Notes under the pieces: model-generated
Database searches by the model: none
Seen by the model: the letters and a program-made list of their open reading frames with translations, nothing else
Told to the model about the DNA's origin: nothing
Part shown: positions 27,316 through 36,509 of the stretch, in pieces
Position numbering within the stretch: position 1 is the stretch's first letter
Layout of the letters: each line of letters starts with the position of its first letter
Position numbers and translations under genes: made by a program
DNA from: Fundidesulfovibrio agrisoli
GTDB taxonomy: Bacteria > Desulfobacterota > Desulfovibrionia > Desulfovibrionales > Desulfovibrionaceae
Reading direction: 5' to 3'
Length of the DNA: 64,000 nucleotides
Assembly (NCBI RefSeq): GCF_022808715.1
Contig: NZ_JAKZKX010000001.1
Coordinates: 248,001-312,000 of the forward strand

Positions 27316-28136
27316 GCCGCAACGCGCGCTGCCCGGGCAGCCTCGACGAGCTGTGGCCTCTGCTTGAGGAAGGCGTGACGATAATGGCCGGGGGCACCGA
27401 TCTGCTGGTGCGCCGCCGGGGGCAGGTTCCCGCTCCCGTGGCCTGTCTGGAGCGGATCGAGAGCCTGCGAGGCGTTCGTGTTCATGAAGGGTTCATCTCT
27501 CTTGGGGCCTGCGAGACCCACGCGAGCCTGCTGCGCCATGCCCTGGTGCGCGAGCGCCTGCCTGTGCTGGCTGGGGCGCTTCAGGTGCTCGGCTCGCCGC
27601 TTATCCGCAACATGGGCACCATCGGCGGCAACATCGTCTCAGCCTCGCCCGCCGGAGACACCCTTGCGCCTCTTTACGCCCTGGATGCGCAGTTGGAGCT
27701 TGTTTCGAAGTGGGGTGCCCGCCGCGTTCCCCTGGCCGGGTTCATCCACGGGCCGGGCCGCACGGGGCTCAAGCCTGGGGAGGTCCTGGCGGCGGTCTTG
27801 GTGCCGCCCCCGGAGCCTTCCGCGTTGCAGCATTTCGAGAAGGTGGGCCGCCGCAAGGCGCTGGCGATCGCGGTGGTCAGCCTGGCGGCCGTGATCCTCA
27901 CGGATGGCGAAGGCGTCGTGTTGGATGCGCGCTTGGCCCTGGGCAGCGTCGGACCCACTGTCGCGCGCTGCCCGAAGGCTGAGGCTCTGCTCGCCGGACG
28001 ACGTCTTGATCGTGAAGCCCTTCTGGCCGTCGGGGAGGCCATGCGGAGTGAAATTGCGCCCATCGACGACCTGCGGGCCTCGGCTGCCTACCGCCGGGAG
28101 GTGGCGGGCAACCTGCTGCTGCGGCTGGCTTCGTGA
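27312..28136 (+). CDS. Xanthine dehydrogenase-family FAD-binding subunit
   Basis: FAD subunit of 274 residues from the ATG at 27312. FAD motifs IMAGGTDLLV and LIRNMGTIGGNI are intact. The cysteine-rich insert that binds an extra [4Fe-4S] cluster in the beta subunit of 4-hydroxybenzoyl-CoA reductase is absent, which argues against a plain copy of that enzyme. Last gene of the rightward operon, convergent with the MFS gene across 102 bp. Confidence 0.88.
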   Translation: MSRNARCPGSLDELWPLLEEGVTIMAGGTDLLVRRRGQVPAPVACLERIESLRGVRVHEGFISLGACETHASLLRHALVRERLPVLAGALQVLGSPLIRNMGTIGGNIVSASPAGDTLAPLYALDAQLELVSKWGARRVPLAGFIHGPGRTGLKPGEVLAAVLVPPPEPSALQHFEKVGRRKALAIAVVSLAAVILTDGEGVVLDARLALGSVGPTVARCPKAEALLAGRRLDREALLAVGEAMRSEIAPIDDLRASAAYRREVAGNLLLRLAS

Positions 28137-28238
28137 GCCAGCCCAATATGGGATTCCAAAGGGACTTGTCCCTTTGGCCGCCGGAGGCCTTCTCCCTCAA
28201 GCCTCTGGCTATGGGCTTCCATTCCTGTTCCCCTCGGA

Positions 28239-29453
28239 TCACCCCCCAGCCAGGCCTCTTCTTCTCCACTCCCCGAGAGCCAGCAGCGCGATCAACGCCG
28301 CCGCCACGCAGGCGAAACCCGCGCTGACGCCGAAGAGCGACCCAAACCCGCCCGTGCCTGCCAGCAGCAGGCCGCCGACCAGGGGGCCGAAGGTGTATCC
28401 GGCGTCCATCATGAAGAGCATCAGGTTCATGTTCATGCCGCGCAGTGGGGGGGGCGACTCCAGGAACATGGAGGCGTTCAGCAGGGGCAGGGCTATGCCC
28501 AGGCTGAAGCCGTAGGCTCCGGCGAGGCAGAAGAGGGAGGCTTCGCCGCCCGCGCGGGCGAACAAGGCCATACAGGCGGAGACCACCAGGATGGCCAGCA
28601 TGGCGGTGCCGCGCCTGGGGACGCTATCCAGGAAGGGGCCTGCCAAGAGACGCGCCGCTATGGACGCCGCGGTCGATACGGTGAAGAACAGCCCAGGATC
28701 GGCGATCCCCAGGCCCAGCGCATAGGGTTTGATGAAGAAGAACACCTGCGTGGTGCCCGCGAATACGAGCATGTTGGCGGCCAGCAGCAGGACCACCGGG
28801 TTTTGCGCCAGATTCTCCCGGAACTCGCGCATCGTGGGCCGCCGCGTATCGGTTGCGGGGAACGCGGCCTGCCCCAGGCGCGACCCGAGCGGGACGAACA
28901 TCGCAAGCGACGGCAAGGTCAGCAAGGCGGTCCAGGCGTAAGCCTGAGCCTCCCCGCCGACCCGCGCCAGCAGCCACTCGGTCAGCGGCGGCATGATGGC
29001 GTAGGGCACGAGGGAGGACAGGGAGAACAGGCCGAAGGCACGGCCGGCCAGGCGCGGGGGCACCACCTTGGAGAGCAGGGTGACCACGGCGCTCACCAGG
29101 CAGACGAAGGCCAGCCCGTGGAAGACGCGCACTGCGAGGAGCGCCGGGATGGTCTCCGCGTACAGGTAGCAGGGCAGGGCGGCGCCGATGGCCACAAGGG
29201 ACAGGCGCGCCAGGACCAGGGCCTGGCGCGCGGTAAGCCAGACGCTCAGGAAGGGCCGTGTCAGCAGGGCGGCCAGGGGTTCGGCGGCGATTATCGTGCC
29301 CCTCCAGGCCGGGTCGACGCCGAGGTGCTCCAGATGGCTGGCCAGCCCGTAGAATACGGCGATGTTGCAGAACCCGAAACCAGCCGCCAGGGTGAGCACG
29401 ACGAAATCATAGCTGAGCAGGCGCTCGGGTTGCCCTCCGGTCGGTGCGCTCAT
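28239..29453 (-). CDS. Major facilitator superfamily transporter
   Basis: Polytopic membrane protein of 404 residues with about 12 hydrophobic helices in two halves and a central cytoplasmic loop near residues 190-225. It overlaps the aminotransferase gene by 4 bp (ATGA), so the two are coupled. It could export the product of the locus or import its substrate; sequence does not tell. Confidence 0.8.
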   Translation of the reverse strand: MSAPTGGQPERLLSYDFVVLTLAAGFGFCNIAVFYGLASHLEHLGVDPAWRGTIIAAEPLAALLTRPFLSVWLTARQALVLARLSLVAIGAALPCYLYAETIPALLAVRVFHGLAFVCLVSAVVTLLSKVVPPRLAGRAFGLFSLSSLVPYAIMPPLTEWLLARVGGEAQAYAWTALLTLPSLAMFVPLGSRLGQAAFPATDTRRPTMREFRENLAQNPVVLLLAANMLVFAGTTQVFFFIKPYALGLGIADPGLFFTVSTAASIAARLLAGPFLDSVPRRGTAMLAILVVSACMALFARAGGEASLFCLAGAYGFSLGIALPLLNASMFLESPPPLRGMNMNLMLFMMDAGYTFGPLVGGLLLAGTGGFGSLFGVSAGFACVAAALIALLALGEWRRRGLAGG

Positions 29454-30559
29454 CGCTTGTCCAGGGTTTGGCGCAGGGCCTTGGCGAAGGCCTCCATGGC
29501 GGGCTCCAGCGCCAGAGTTACCCTGATCCAGTTGGGGAAGCGGAAGCCGGTCATGGTGCGGATCATCACTCCCTGGCGGATAAGCAGCCTGTAGAGCAGC
29601 GTGTCGGGGACGGGCACGCGGGCCATGATGAAATTGCCCGCCCCGGAGACGTGCTCGAGCCCCAGGGAGTCGAAGGTGGAACGCAGGAATTCCCCTGCCT
29701 GGGCGACCATGCGCCGCGTGGCCGCGATATGTTCACCATCGTCTTCAAGGGCAGCCTTGGCGGCCAGTTGTCCCAGAGAGTTGACCGAGTAGACCAGATG
29801 CGTGCGCTTGACGAAATCCACAGCTTCAAAGCCGCCGCAGACGTAGCCCACCCGGAGCGCAGCCAGCCCGTACATCTTGGAGAACGTCCTGAACACCAGC
29901 ACGTTGGGGTGGCGTTCCATCACCTCCATGCCGTCCGGGAAGTCCGGGGAGTCCACGAACTCTATGTAGGCCTCGTCCAGGACCACCACGGCCCGTCCAT
30001 CCACCGCACGCAGGAAGCGCTCCAGGGTGGCCTTGCTCCACCAGGTCCCCGTGGGGTTGTTGGGATTGCACAGGAATATGATCTTGGTTTTGTCGTTCAT
30101 GGCAGCCAGCATGGCCTCAGGGTCCAGGGCGTAATCCCGCAATGGTGCAAGGCGCGGTTCGATGCCGGAGAAGGCGGCAACCCATTCGTAGACCGCGAAG
30201 GTCTTGTCGGCTGTGACGATGTTGTCGCCCGGCTGGCAGAATGCCTTGATGACAGAGGTGATCACCTCGCAGGAGCCGTTGCCAACCAGGAACCTTTCAT
30301 GATCCTTGGAGAATTTTTCACCCAGGGCCTGGCGCAGGGTGAAGCAGTCTCCGCTGGGATAGACCGCGCCCCTTTCGGGCGGGAACGCGGCCAGCACCTC
30401 CCGCGCGGCGGGTGGCGGCCCCAGGGCGTTCTCGTTGTTGTTCAGCCGGTAGAGCCTGTCCACGCCGTACTGGCGCATCAGGACATCGTCCGGGCGGCTG
30501 GGGACGTAGCTATCGAAGCTCAAGACGTGTGCGGGGACGAGATCAGCAATTCGGCGCAT
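29450..30559 (-). CDS. HisC-like PLP-dependent aminotransferase
   Basis: Class I/II aminotransferase of 369 residues. The PLP lysine lies in FRTFSKMYGLAALRVGY, with LCNPNNPTGT and VVLDEAYIEF as cofactor motifs, as in histidinol-phosphate aminotransferases. The ATG at 30559 is chosen over one at 30592 because LVPAHVLSFDSYVPSR is the usual N-terminus of the family. It overlaps the upstream gene by 17 bp. No other histidine gene is nearby, so a role in the unknown pathway of this locus is more likely than in histidine synthesis. Confidence 0.82.
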   Translation of the reverse strand: MRRIADLVPAHVLSFDSYVPSRPDDVLMRQYGVDRLYRLNNNENALGPPPAAREVLAAFPPERGAVYPSGDCFTLRQALGEKFSKDHERFLVGNGSCEVITSVIKAFCQPGDNIVTADKTFAVYEWVAAFSGIEPRLAPLRDYALDPEAMLAAMNDKTKIIFLCNPNNPTGTWWSKATLERFLRAVDGRAVVVLDEAYIEFVDSPDFPDGMEVMERHPNVLVFRTFSKMYGLAALRVGYVCGGFEAVDFVKRTHLVYSVNSLGQLAAKAALEDDGEHIAATRRMVAQAGEFLRSTFDSLGLEHVSGAGNFIMARVPVPDTLLYRLLIRQGVMIRTMTGFRFPNWIRVTLALEPAMEAFAKALRQTLDKR

Positions 30560-31850
30560 ACTGGAACACCGCCACGTCGGAGCGGCCCGCAAAGGGCAGG
30601 ACCAGCCTGGGTTTGAATCCGGCGGCCATGATCCGCCCGGCCAGGGCTGCCTCCCAGGAATGGGAAAGGTCCATGTACAGCATGAGGTTCAGGAAGCCTT
30701 TCTCTGTCAGCACGCGGACGTGCCCGGCCAGGTTGGCGGCCATGTCCTGCCCGTCGAGCAGGGGACGCAGCACGGCCAGGCTCTTCTCCTTGTCCATGGT
30801 GGTGGAAAAGAGCGAACGCTTGCGTTCCAAAGAGCCGGGCGGATGGGCAGGAAGCACATCCCGGCACATGGCCAAGCGGTCGTAAACGGCGCGCAGGAAT
30901 TCCTCCAGGGCCGGATCGGCCCATACGGTCTCGCCGAGATCCTCACGAAGGTGGCGGTAGAGTACTGGCTGATCGCTTTCCCCCTCCGGCGCGTAACGGG
31001 TCAGCGATCCCAGGGCTTCGAAATACCCTGCCGGAGTGTCCAGCGTGGCCCTCTCGCTGAAGACGATCTCCACCTTTTCGCGCGCCACGGACGCCAGAAA
31101 CGCGTCTGTGAGGATGCGGGCCACTTCGGGGACATCCGACTGCGGCGCGAAGACGAAGGGGCCGGAAAAAGAAAGCCCCTTCTCCCCTGACCTGGCCCAG
31201 CAGAGAAGCCCGGCGGGGTGGGAGGCCGCGTCCTGGGCCAGGACGCAGCTGAATTGGCCCGCCTTGACCATATCCGCGAATTTGCTGGGGGTCTGGAAGC
31301 TCGCCGGGCAATGCCAGGCCGGATAGCGGGCCGCCGCCCACGCGGCGGCGTGCATGAGCCGGTCGGGATCCTGTTCGGGAGCGGCATGGTAGGGATGCTT
31401 GAAGGTGATTGCCGAGGGCGCGGCCTTGGCGGCCGGGTATGCCTTGTCCACCTCGGCGTACAGCATGAAGGAGTCGCCGCCTTCGTGGATGAGGCGGAAA
31501 CGGTCCGCCACTCGCCCGGCCAGGATCAGGCCCAGATCCTCCGAGGCTTCTCCGTCGCCGTCAAGCGTGCAGGCGCAGCTGGCGTTGAGCGCGCCCAGGC
31601 ACAGGTCCGAAGCCTGGAAACGGAAAGAGACGCATACCTGATGCGATTTGGCCGTGAACTCGGCGCGGATCCCGCTGTCTGCGTCCGTCACCTGGCAGAG
31701 GTGGGTGAAGAACTCCTCCACGGCCAGTTGGAAGCGCATGCTTTCTCGCGGGCCCAGGCCCCTCGACTGGGCCAGGGCCTCGGCGGCGGTTGTCAGGATG
31801 CGTGCGAACGCGCTGTCGGGCGGTGTTGCGAGAGAAAGGACGGTGTCCAT
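30543..31850 (-). CDS. Fusion of an RsbW-like ATPase domain and a GNAT-like region
   Basis: Protein of 435 residues. The first ~135 look like an anti-sigma-factor/HATPase_c domain (FQLAVEEFFTHLC as N-box, EDLGLILAGRVADRF as G-box). The remainder has two acyltransferase-like segments and a spread motif (LERKRSLFSTTMDKEKSLAVL) that recalls the C-terminal half of the carrier/GNAT protein at 23217. The ATG at 31850 follows AGGAAA. Its role could be regulatory or biosynthetic; the domain reading is by eye and needs a profile search. Confidence 0.5.
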   Translation of the reverse strand: MDTVLSLATPPDSAFARILTTAAEALAQSRGLGPRESMRFQLAVEEFFTHLCQVTDADSGIRAEFTAKSHQVCVSFRFQASDLCLGALNASCACTLDGDGEASEDLGLILAGRVADRFRLIHEGGDSFMLYAEVDKAYPAAKAAPSAITFKHPYHAAPEQDPDRLMHAAAWAAARYPAWHCPASFQTPSKFADMVKAGQFSCVLAQDAASHPAGLLCWARSGEKGLSFSGPFVFAPQSDVPEVARILTDAFLASVAREKVEIVFSERATLDTPAGYFEALGSLTRYAPEGESDQPVLYRHLREDLGETVWADPALEEFLRAVYDRLAMCRDVLPAHPPGSLERKRSLFSTTMDKEKSLAVLRPLLDGQDMAANLAGHVRVLTEKGFLNLMLYMDLSHSWEAALAGRIMAAGFKPRLVLPFAGRSDVAVFQYAPNC

Positions 31851-32105
31851 GCAATTTCCTCGTATCCTGGATTTCTAGGCGAGGGAGTACGGCCGGGGCG
31901 TCCGCGCTATCCCGGCTTAGTATAGCCCGGCATCCGACGGCAGGCAAACTGGCGGTAAGTACATTGTTCCGCCCGCCGTTTAGCCCGGCTCACCAGGGAG
32001 AAATAGTGCAGTTAGGGGGCTGGTCATCATGATAACCCTTTCCAAGCTGTTGCGCATGGAGAGAACCTGTTCCAGGCTGGGCCGTCGCGGCCGGGGAGTG
32101 CAACC

Positions 32106-32517
32106 ATGCCTTCACCCCTGTTGATCCGAGCCGCGTTCCTCGCCGTACCCGCCCCTGGCCCGTGCCATGGACGCCAACGTGGCCTAGGAATACACCGTGG
32201 CCGCCCAGAAGGCGGAGCTAAAATCCTTGAGCGCCTATACGCGCATCGATGTGCCCCGCGACGGGATGCTCACCAACCGCTATGCGAACCTGGGCGCCTT
32301 CGTGAACGCCGGACAGCAGGGCGGCATGTACGGCCGCGTCTTCCTGCCGGCCCGCGCCTCCAAAAAGCTGCTCCTGCTCGTGGAGTGCCTGCGCATGCGC
32401 GTCGACCTTCCGGCGGTGCTCACTGTACGCGGCGGCAGGCCCGTGTACCTGGGCGATAAGTACACCTTCAAATGCTCCATCGGGGAATACGTCTGCGAGG
32501 CCATCGCCACGCCGTGA
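32106..32517 (+). pseudogene. Remnant of a small exported protein (frameshift and stop)
   Basis: An ATG at 32106 behind GGGGAG opens a signal-like start (MPSPLLIRAAFLAV), but the frame that encodes the folded part (EYTVAAQKAELKSLS ... YTFKCSIGEYVCEAIA) is a different one. That frame also carries a TAG just before it, at about 32184. An intact ancestor would need one frameshift and one stop to be mended. The downstream part could still be translated from a GTG at 32197 (106 residues). The family is not recognised. Confidence 0.4.
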
Positions 32518-32667
32518 CCCGGGGCTTACGGTGTTGCAGGGCCCGGTTGGCAGCCCGGTGGATGCCGGGGCATGTCAGGAGCGCCCCTCTTATGGCAGCC
32601 TGCGGCGGGAGTGGTGCCTGGATGCCGCTTCACCCGATCCGAATGGCCACGACGGCATGAACGATAT

Positions 32668-32704
32668 GAAGGCTGCCTCCTTTCCGGGGGCAGCCTTCTT
32701 CCTT
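32668..32704 (+). terminator. Rho-independent terminator between the two island modules
   Basis: Arms GAAGGCTGCC (32668-32677) and GGCAGCCTTC (32689-32698) followed by a T-rich tail. It points rightward and would stop read-through towards the islB end. Confidence 0.75.
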
Positions 32705-32726
32705 GATCGTCCTGTGGCGGAGGGGG

Positions 32727-33698
32727 TCAGCTGGTCTGAGAGCTGACGGCCCGCTCGGCGACAGGCTCCTGTCCCGGGGTCCAGAACGCCTCCCGCGCCA
32801 CAGATTCCAGCTCCGTGAACCGTTCCTGCGGCAGGGTCTTGTCGCCCATAGGAGCTTCCCTGTTCAGGAAGGTGTATTTCTGCGTGCCCAGCCGGTGGTA
32901 GGCCAGGACCTCATAGCTGACGTTGGCGTGGCCGGAGACGAATTCCGCGATGTCCCGGATGTCGGCTTCCGTGTCGTTGAAGCCGGGAATCACGGGGGTG
33001 CGAACGTGCACCGGCAGGCTCGGGAACTCCGCGACCAGGCGCTGGAAATTGTCCAGGATGCGGGTGTTTGTCGCCCCTGTGAAGGTCTTGTGTTTGCCGT
33101 TGTCCAGGCTCTTGATGTCGAACATCACCGAATCTAGCAGCGGGGCCGCCTGGCGCAGCACCTCCCAGGGAACCTGGGCGCAGGTCTCCATGGAGGTGTT
33201 CAGCCGGCGGCGGCGGGCCTCCCGCAGCAGGGCCAGGGCGAACTCGGGCTGGGCAAGGGGTTCGCCGCCCGAGAGGGTGAGCCCCCCGCCCGATCGGGTG
33301 TAGAACATGGCGTCCTGCTCCACCACGCGCAGCACCTCGGCCACGCTCTTGCGCTGGCCGTAGGCGATCACGCCCGAGGCCGGGCAGGCATCCACGCAGG
33401 GCCGCGCGCAGTCCTTGCAGATTTCCCGGTTGAACACGGGCTTGTCGTCCATCTGGGCGATGGCCTGGCTGGGGCAGGCCTTGAGGCAGCGCACGCACTG
33501 GGAAAAGCCCAGGCAGCGGCCGTTGTTGAAGGCCAGCTCCGTCTGGAAGGCCTGGGACTCGGGGTTGCTGCACCACAGGCAGGAGAGGGGACAGCCCTTG
33601 AAGAACACGATGGTTCGGATGCCCGGGCCGTCGTGAACGGAATATTTCTGGATGTTGAAGACCAGGCCGGTCGTGTCCTTGTCCTGCTGGGTGGTCAT
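32727..33698 (-). CDS. islB: Glycyl radical enzyme activase for isethionate sulfite-lyase
   Basis: Radical SAM enzyme of 323 residues that uses S-adenosylmethionine to form the glycyl radical on IslA. The SAM cluster cysteines are Cys36, Cys40 and Cys43 (GCPLSCLWCSNPES). A ferredoxin-like insert carries two more clusters (Cys62/68/71/75 and Cys94/97/101/105), and the SAM-binding LSGGEPL motif is present. It lies downstream of islA on the same strand across a 109-bp gap with a strong hairpin. The pairing with IslA follows from adjacency. Confidence 0.92.
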   Translation of the reverse strand: MTTQQDKDTTGLVFNIQKYSVHDGPGIRTIVFFKGCPLSCLWCSNPESQAFQTELAFNNGRCLGFSQCVRCLKACPSQAIAQMDDKPVFNREICKDCARPCVDACPASGVIAYGQRKSVAEVLRVVEQDAMFYTRSGGGLTLSGGEPLAQPEFALALLREARRRRLNTSMETCAQVPWEVLRQAAPLLDSVMFDIKSLDNGKHKTFTGATNTRILDNFQRLVAEFPSLPVHVRTPVIPGFNDTEADIRDIAEFVSGHANVSYEVLAYHRLGTQKYTFLNREAPMGDKTLPQERFTELESVAREAFWTPGQEPVAERAVSSQTS

Positions 33699-33739
33699 GG
33701 CGCGCGTTCCGTTCGGCCCGGGGCCGGGCTGGGGTTTGG

Positions 33740-33789
33740 CCGAAACGGGGCGGAGACGCCCCGTGGCCGGGGCGTCTCCGAGGTTTCGG
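33740..33789 (-). other. Strong intercistronic hairpin between islA and islB
   Basis: An 11-bp perfect stem (GGAGACGCCCC 33752-33762 with GGGGCGTCTCC 33769-33779) is extended by an outer CCGAAAC/GTTTCGG pair (33740-33746, 33783-33789). No U tract follows on the minus strand. It may stabilise islA mRNA or limit read-through into islB. Confidence 0.6.
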
Positions 33790-33807
33790 CGCGAATGCGT
33801 AATGCCT

Positions 33808-36303
33808 CTAGCAGGTCTCGTGCACCGTGCGGGCGATCAGGTCGTTCTGCAGGTCCGGGGACAGGTCCACGAAGTAGGCGCTGTATCCGGCGATGCGCAC
33901 GATGAGGTTGCGGTACTTTTCCGGGTCCTTCTGGGCGGCGATCAGGGTCTCGCGGTTGATGACGTTGAACTGCACGTGCCAGAGCTTCAGGTCGCAGAAG
34001 GTGCGGATGAAGGAGATCAGCTTGCGGGTGCCGTCGTCGCCCGCCAGGCACTTGGGCGTGAACTTGATGTTCAGCATCCGGGCCGCGCGCTCGCGATAGC
34101 CGTAGTTCTTGGAGGTGTAGTTGGAGAGCAGCACCGCCGTGGGGCCGTTGACGTCCGCCCCGTGGGAGGCCGAGGAGCCGTCGGAGAGCGGCGTCCAGGA
34201 GCGACGGCCGTTGGGCGTGGCGCTGACCACCTTGCCGAAGGGCACGTGGGAGGTGAAGGGCACGTAGCGCACGTCGTTGTTCATGCCCAACTCCGGGGAG
34301 TACTTCTTGGCGTACTCCAGGGAGAGCAGGTCGATGTCCTTGGCGATGGCGTCGGCGTATTCGTCGTTGTTGCCGTAGCAGGGTGCGCTCTTGAGCAGGT
34401 GGCGGACGTCCTCGCGGCCCTCGAAGTCATTGTCCAGGGCTTCGAGCAGCTCGTCCATGCTCAGCTTGCGCTCCTCGAAGACCAGCTTCTTGATGGCGGA
34501 GAGGGAGTCCACCACGGTGCCGTAGCCGATGTACTCGAAGTAGCCGAAGTTCAGGCCCTCGGGGATTTGCGGGGTGTGCAGGTCCAGGCAATGCTTCATG
34601 CACAGGTCGTGCAGCACCGAACCCATGGGCTGGGCGAAGTGCCGGGCCCTCAGGTTGATGATCACGTGCTGCTGGTAGAAGGCCGTCTTCAGGAACAGCT
34701 CATGCTGCCGGACGTAGGCGTTCCAGAACTCGTCCCAAGTGGTGAAGGAGCGCGGGTCGCCGGTCTCCACGCCCAGGGCCCGGTCGCCGTACTTCTTCAT
34801 GCGCCCGTTGCGCAGGGCCATCTCCAGGGCGGCGGCGAAGTTGATGTAGGCTCCGCCCGAGGTGTAGGTGTCGCGGTTGGGCATGCGCGCCTCGGTGCAG
34901 CCGGACACGGCGTAGTCGTAGGCCTCCTCGAAGGTGGCGCCCTTGGAGACGTAGAGGGGGATGACCTCCTCGTCGTTGATCAGCTTGGGGAAGCCCGCGC
35001 CGTCCTTGATGGTCTCGGCCACTTCCCAGAGGTAGCGCTCGGGCGCGCAGGAGTGGATGCGCGCCGCAAGGTCCGGGTAGTGCAGCGGGAACTCGCGCTT
35101 GGACTTCAGGAACAGGTAGGTCAGCTCGTTGGTGGCGTCGCGGCCGTCGGGGGTCTGGCCTCCGATGGTCACGGCCTCCCAGTGGGCGTAGCCTTCGTTG
35201 AACGCGCCGCCCGTGGGGGAGATGTAGAGGTCGATGAACTGGGCCATGCCCACCCACATGCACTCCAGGAGCTCCACGGCCTTTTCCTCGGTGAGCAGGC
35301 CCTCGGCCATGTCCTTCTGGTAGAAGGGGTAGAAGTACTGGTCCATGCGCCCGTTGGAGATGATGGTGCCGGTCTTCTGCTCGATTCGCGAGAACATCTG
35401 GGTGAACCACTGGGACTGCACGGCCTCGTGGAAGGTGCGGGCCGGGTGCTCGGGCACGCGCTCGCAGATCTCGGCCATGGTCAGCAGCTCCCGCTTGCGC
35501 ACGGGGTCGGCCTCGGCGGCGGCGACCTCGCGGGCAAGGGCGGCGTGGCGGTTGGCCCAGTGCACGATGGCGTCGCAGACGATGACCATGGCCTCCAGGA
35601 AGGGGCGCTTCTCCACGTTGTCCACGGGGCTCAGGGGGTCGAGCGTCTGGAGCTTGTCCAGGGCCTCGGCTTTGAGGCCGCCGAAGCCGCGCTTGAGCAC
35701 CTTGTCGTAGTCGTGCACCCACTGGATGGAGGAGCGGAAGGAGGCCGTCTCGTTGACCACGAAGCGGGAGGCCAGGCCCTCGGGGTCGTCGTAGGTCAGC
35801 TTGTGCACGTCCGGAGGCAGGGCCTTGTTCAGGGCCTCATGGAAGGTCTTGCCCTTCCAGTAGGGGGCGATCTCCTCGATAACCACCCTGGCGTCCTCGG
35901 GGGTGATGTAGGAGGGGGATTCCTTGCGCTTGGGCAGCTCCTCGATGGCCAGGCCCAGGAAGTCGCCGTCCAGCTCGGGGTAGAGGATGCCGTAGCGGCC
36001 CTGGCACCCGGCGCGGCCGGCCAGGAGCTGGTGGTCGTCGATGTAGACGGTCATGTTCTCGGCGATGTGCTTGAGCGCCTTGGCCCAGCGCAGCACCAGG
36101 GCCTGGCCCTCGGTCTGGCGCATGGAATCGGTGAAGTACCGGGCCCTCTCCACGTCGATACGGGGCTTCAGTCCGTCGAAGCTCTCTAGGATGGTGAACA
36201 CCCGGGGGTGGGTTGCGCGGAACTTGTCTTCCTTGCCTTCCATTCTGTCCTGGAGGCGCTGTTCGTGCGAGCTGTAGGCTTCGCAGCAGACGGGTTGCAA
36301 CAT
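33808..36303 (-). CDS. islA: Isethionate sulfite-lyase (glycyl radical enzyme)
   Basis: It splits isethionate (2-hydroxyethanesulfonate) into acetaldehyde and sulfite. The protein has 831 residues from the ATG at 36303 (AGGGAAG upstream). The glycyl radical site is Gly806 in RIAGYSAYF near the C-terminus, and the thiyl/base pair is Cys469 and Glu471 (VSGCTEARM). The substrate-contact residues I recall for Bilophila IslA (Arg189, Gln193, Trp374, Cys468, Glu470, Arg678, Phe682, Gly805) all reappear here shifted by one: Arg190, Gln194, Trp375, Cys469, Glu471, Arg679, Phe683, Gly806. This separates it from choline, diol and DHPS lyases. No N-terminal encapsulation helix is obvious. Confidence 0.92.
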   Translation of the reverse strand: MLQPVCCEAYSSHEQRLQDRMEGKEDKFRATHPRVFTILESFDGLKPRIDVERARYFTDSMRQTEGQALVLRWAKALKHIAENMTVYIDDHQLLAGRAGCQGRYGILYPELDGDFLGLAIEELPKRKESPSYITPEDARVVIEEIAPYWKGKTFHEALNKALPPDVHKLTYDDPEGLASRFVVNETASFRSSIQWVHDYDKVLKRGFGGLKAEALDKLQTLDPLSPVDNVEKRPFLEAMVIVCDAIVHWANRHAALAREVAAAEADPVRKRELLTMAEICERVPEHPARTFHEAVQSQWFTQMFSRIEQKTGTIISNGRMDQYFYPFYQKDMAEGLLTEEKAVELLECMWVGMAQFIDLYISPTGGAFNEGYAHWEAVTIGGQTPDGRDATNELTYLFLKSKREFPLHYPDLAARIHSCAPERYLWEVAETIKDGAGFPKLINDEEVIPLYVSKGATFEEAYDYAVSGCTEARMPNRDTYTSGGAYINFAAALEMALRNGRMKKYGDRALGVETGDPRSFTTWDEFWNAYVRQHELFLKTAFYQQHVIINLRARHFAQPMGSVLHDLCMKHCLDLHTPQIPEGLNFGYFEYIGYGTVVDSLSAIKKLVFEERKLSMDELLEALDNDFEGREDVRHLLKSAPCYGNNDEYADAIAKDIDLLSLEYAKKYSPELGMNNDVRYVPFTSHVPFGKVVSATPNGRRSWTPLSDGSSASHGADVNGPTAVLLSNYTSKNYGYRERAARMLNIKFTPKCLAGDDGTRKLISFIRTFCDLKLWHVQFNVINRETLIAAQKDPEKYRNLIVRIAGYSAYFVDLSPDLQNDLIARTVHETC

Positions 36304-36397
36304 GGTTCTTCCCTCGTGTCGACGTGTTGGTTTCGCGCGGGTCGGGTTCGCAGGGGAGCGGCACCCAGGCGGCGCGTGTGCGGTTCGAACGGGGGAT

Positions 36398-36414
36398 AGC
36401 AACGCGTATGCCGG
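36398..36414 (-). promoter_or_regulatory. Sigma-54 promoter of islAB
   Basis: On the minus strand CCGGCATACGCGTTGCT has the invariant GG and GC exactly 10 nt apart (GG at 36412-36411, GC at 36400-36399) and a TTGC -12 box. Predicted start near 36387, about 84 nt before islA. A sigma-54 activator is encoded next door. Confidence 0.7.
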
Positions 36415-36470
36415 AACCGTGTCCAGGCGGGCGGGTGCGAGATCGTTTTCACTTGTTTTACCTGTTATTG

Positions 36471-36509
36471 CAGGGTGTTCAAGAAGTGTACGATCTTTTC
36501 AGGGTGTTC
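36471..36509 (-). repeat. Direct repeat CAGGGTGTTC upstream of the islA promoter
   Basis: CAGGGTGTTC occurs at 36471-36480 and again at 36500-36509, 29 bp apart, about 60-100 bp upstream of the sigma-54 promoter. An AT-rich, possibly bent stretch follows at 36552-36590. It may be a secondary regulator or bending-protein site. Confidence 0.35.

Noticed and set aside
24512-28136. Calling the three-subunit enzyme xanthine dehydrogenase or 4-hydroxybenzoyl-CoA reductase outright
   Set aside because: No purine genes are nearby, and the FAD subunit lacks the extra iron-sulfur insert of the reductase; only the family can be supported.
33652-36189. 845-residue plus-strand frame across islA
   Set aside because: Shadow of the highly biased islA codons; Val/Leu/Gly/His-rich with no motif.
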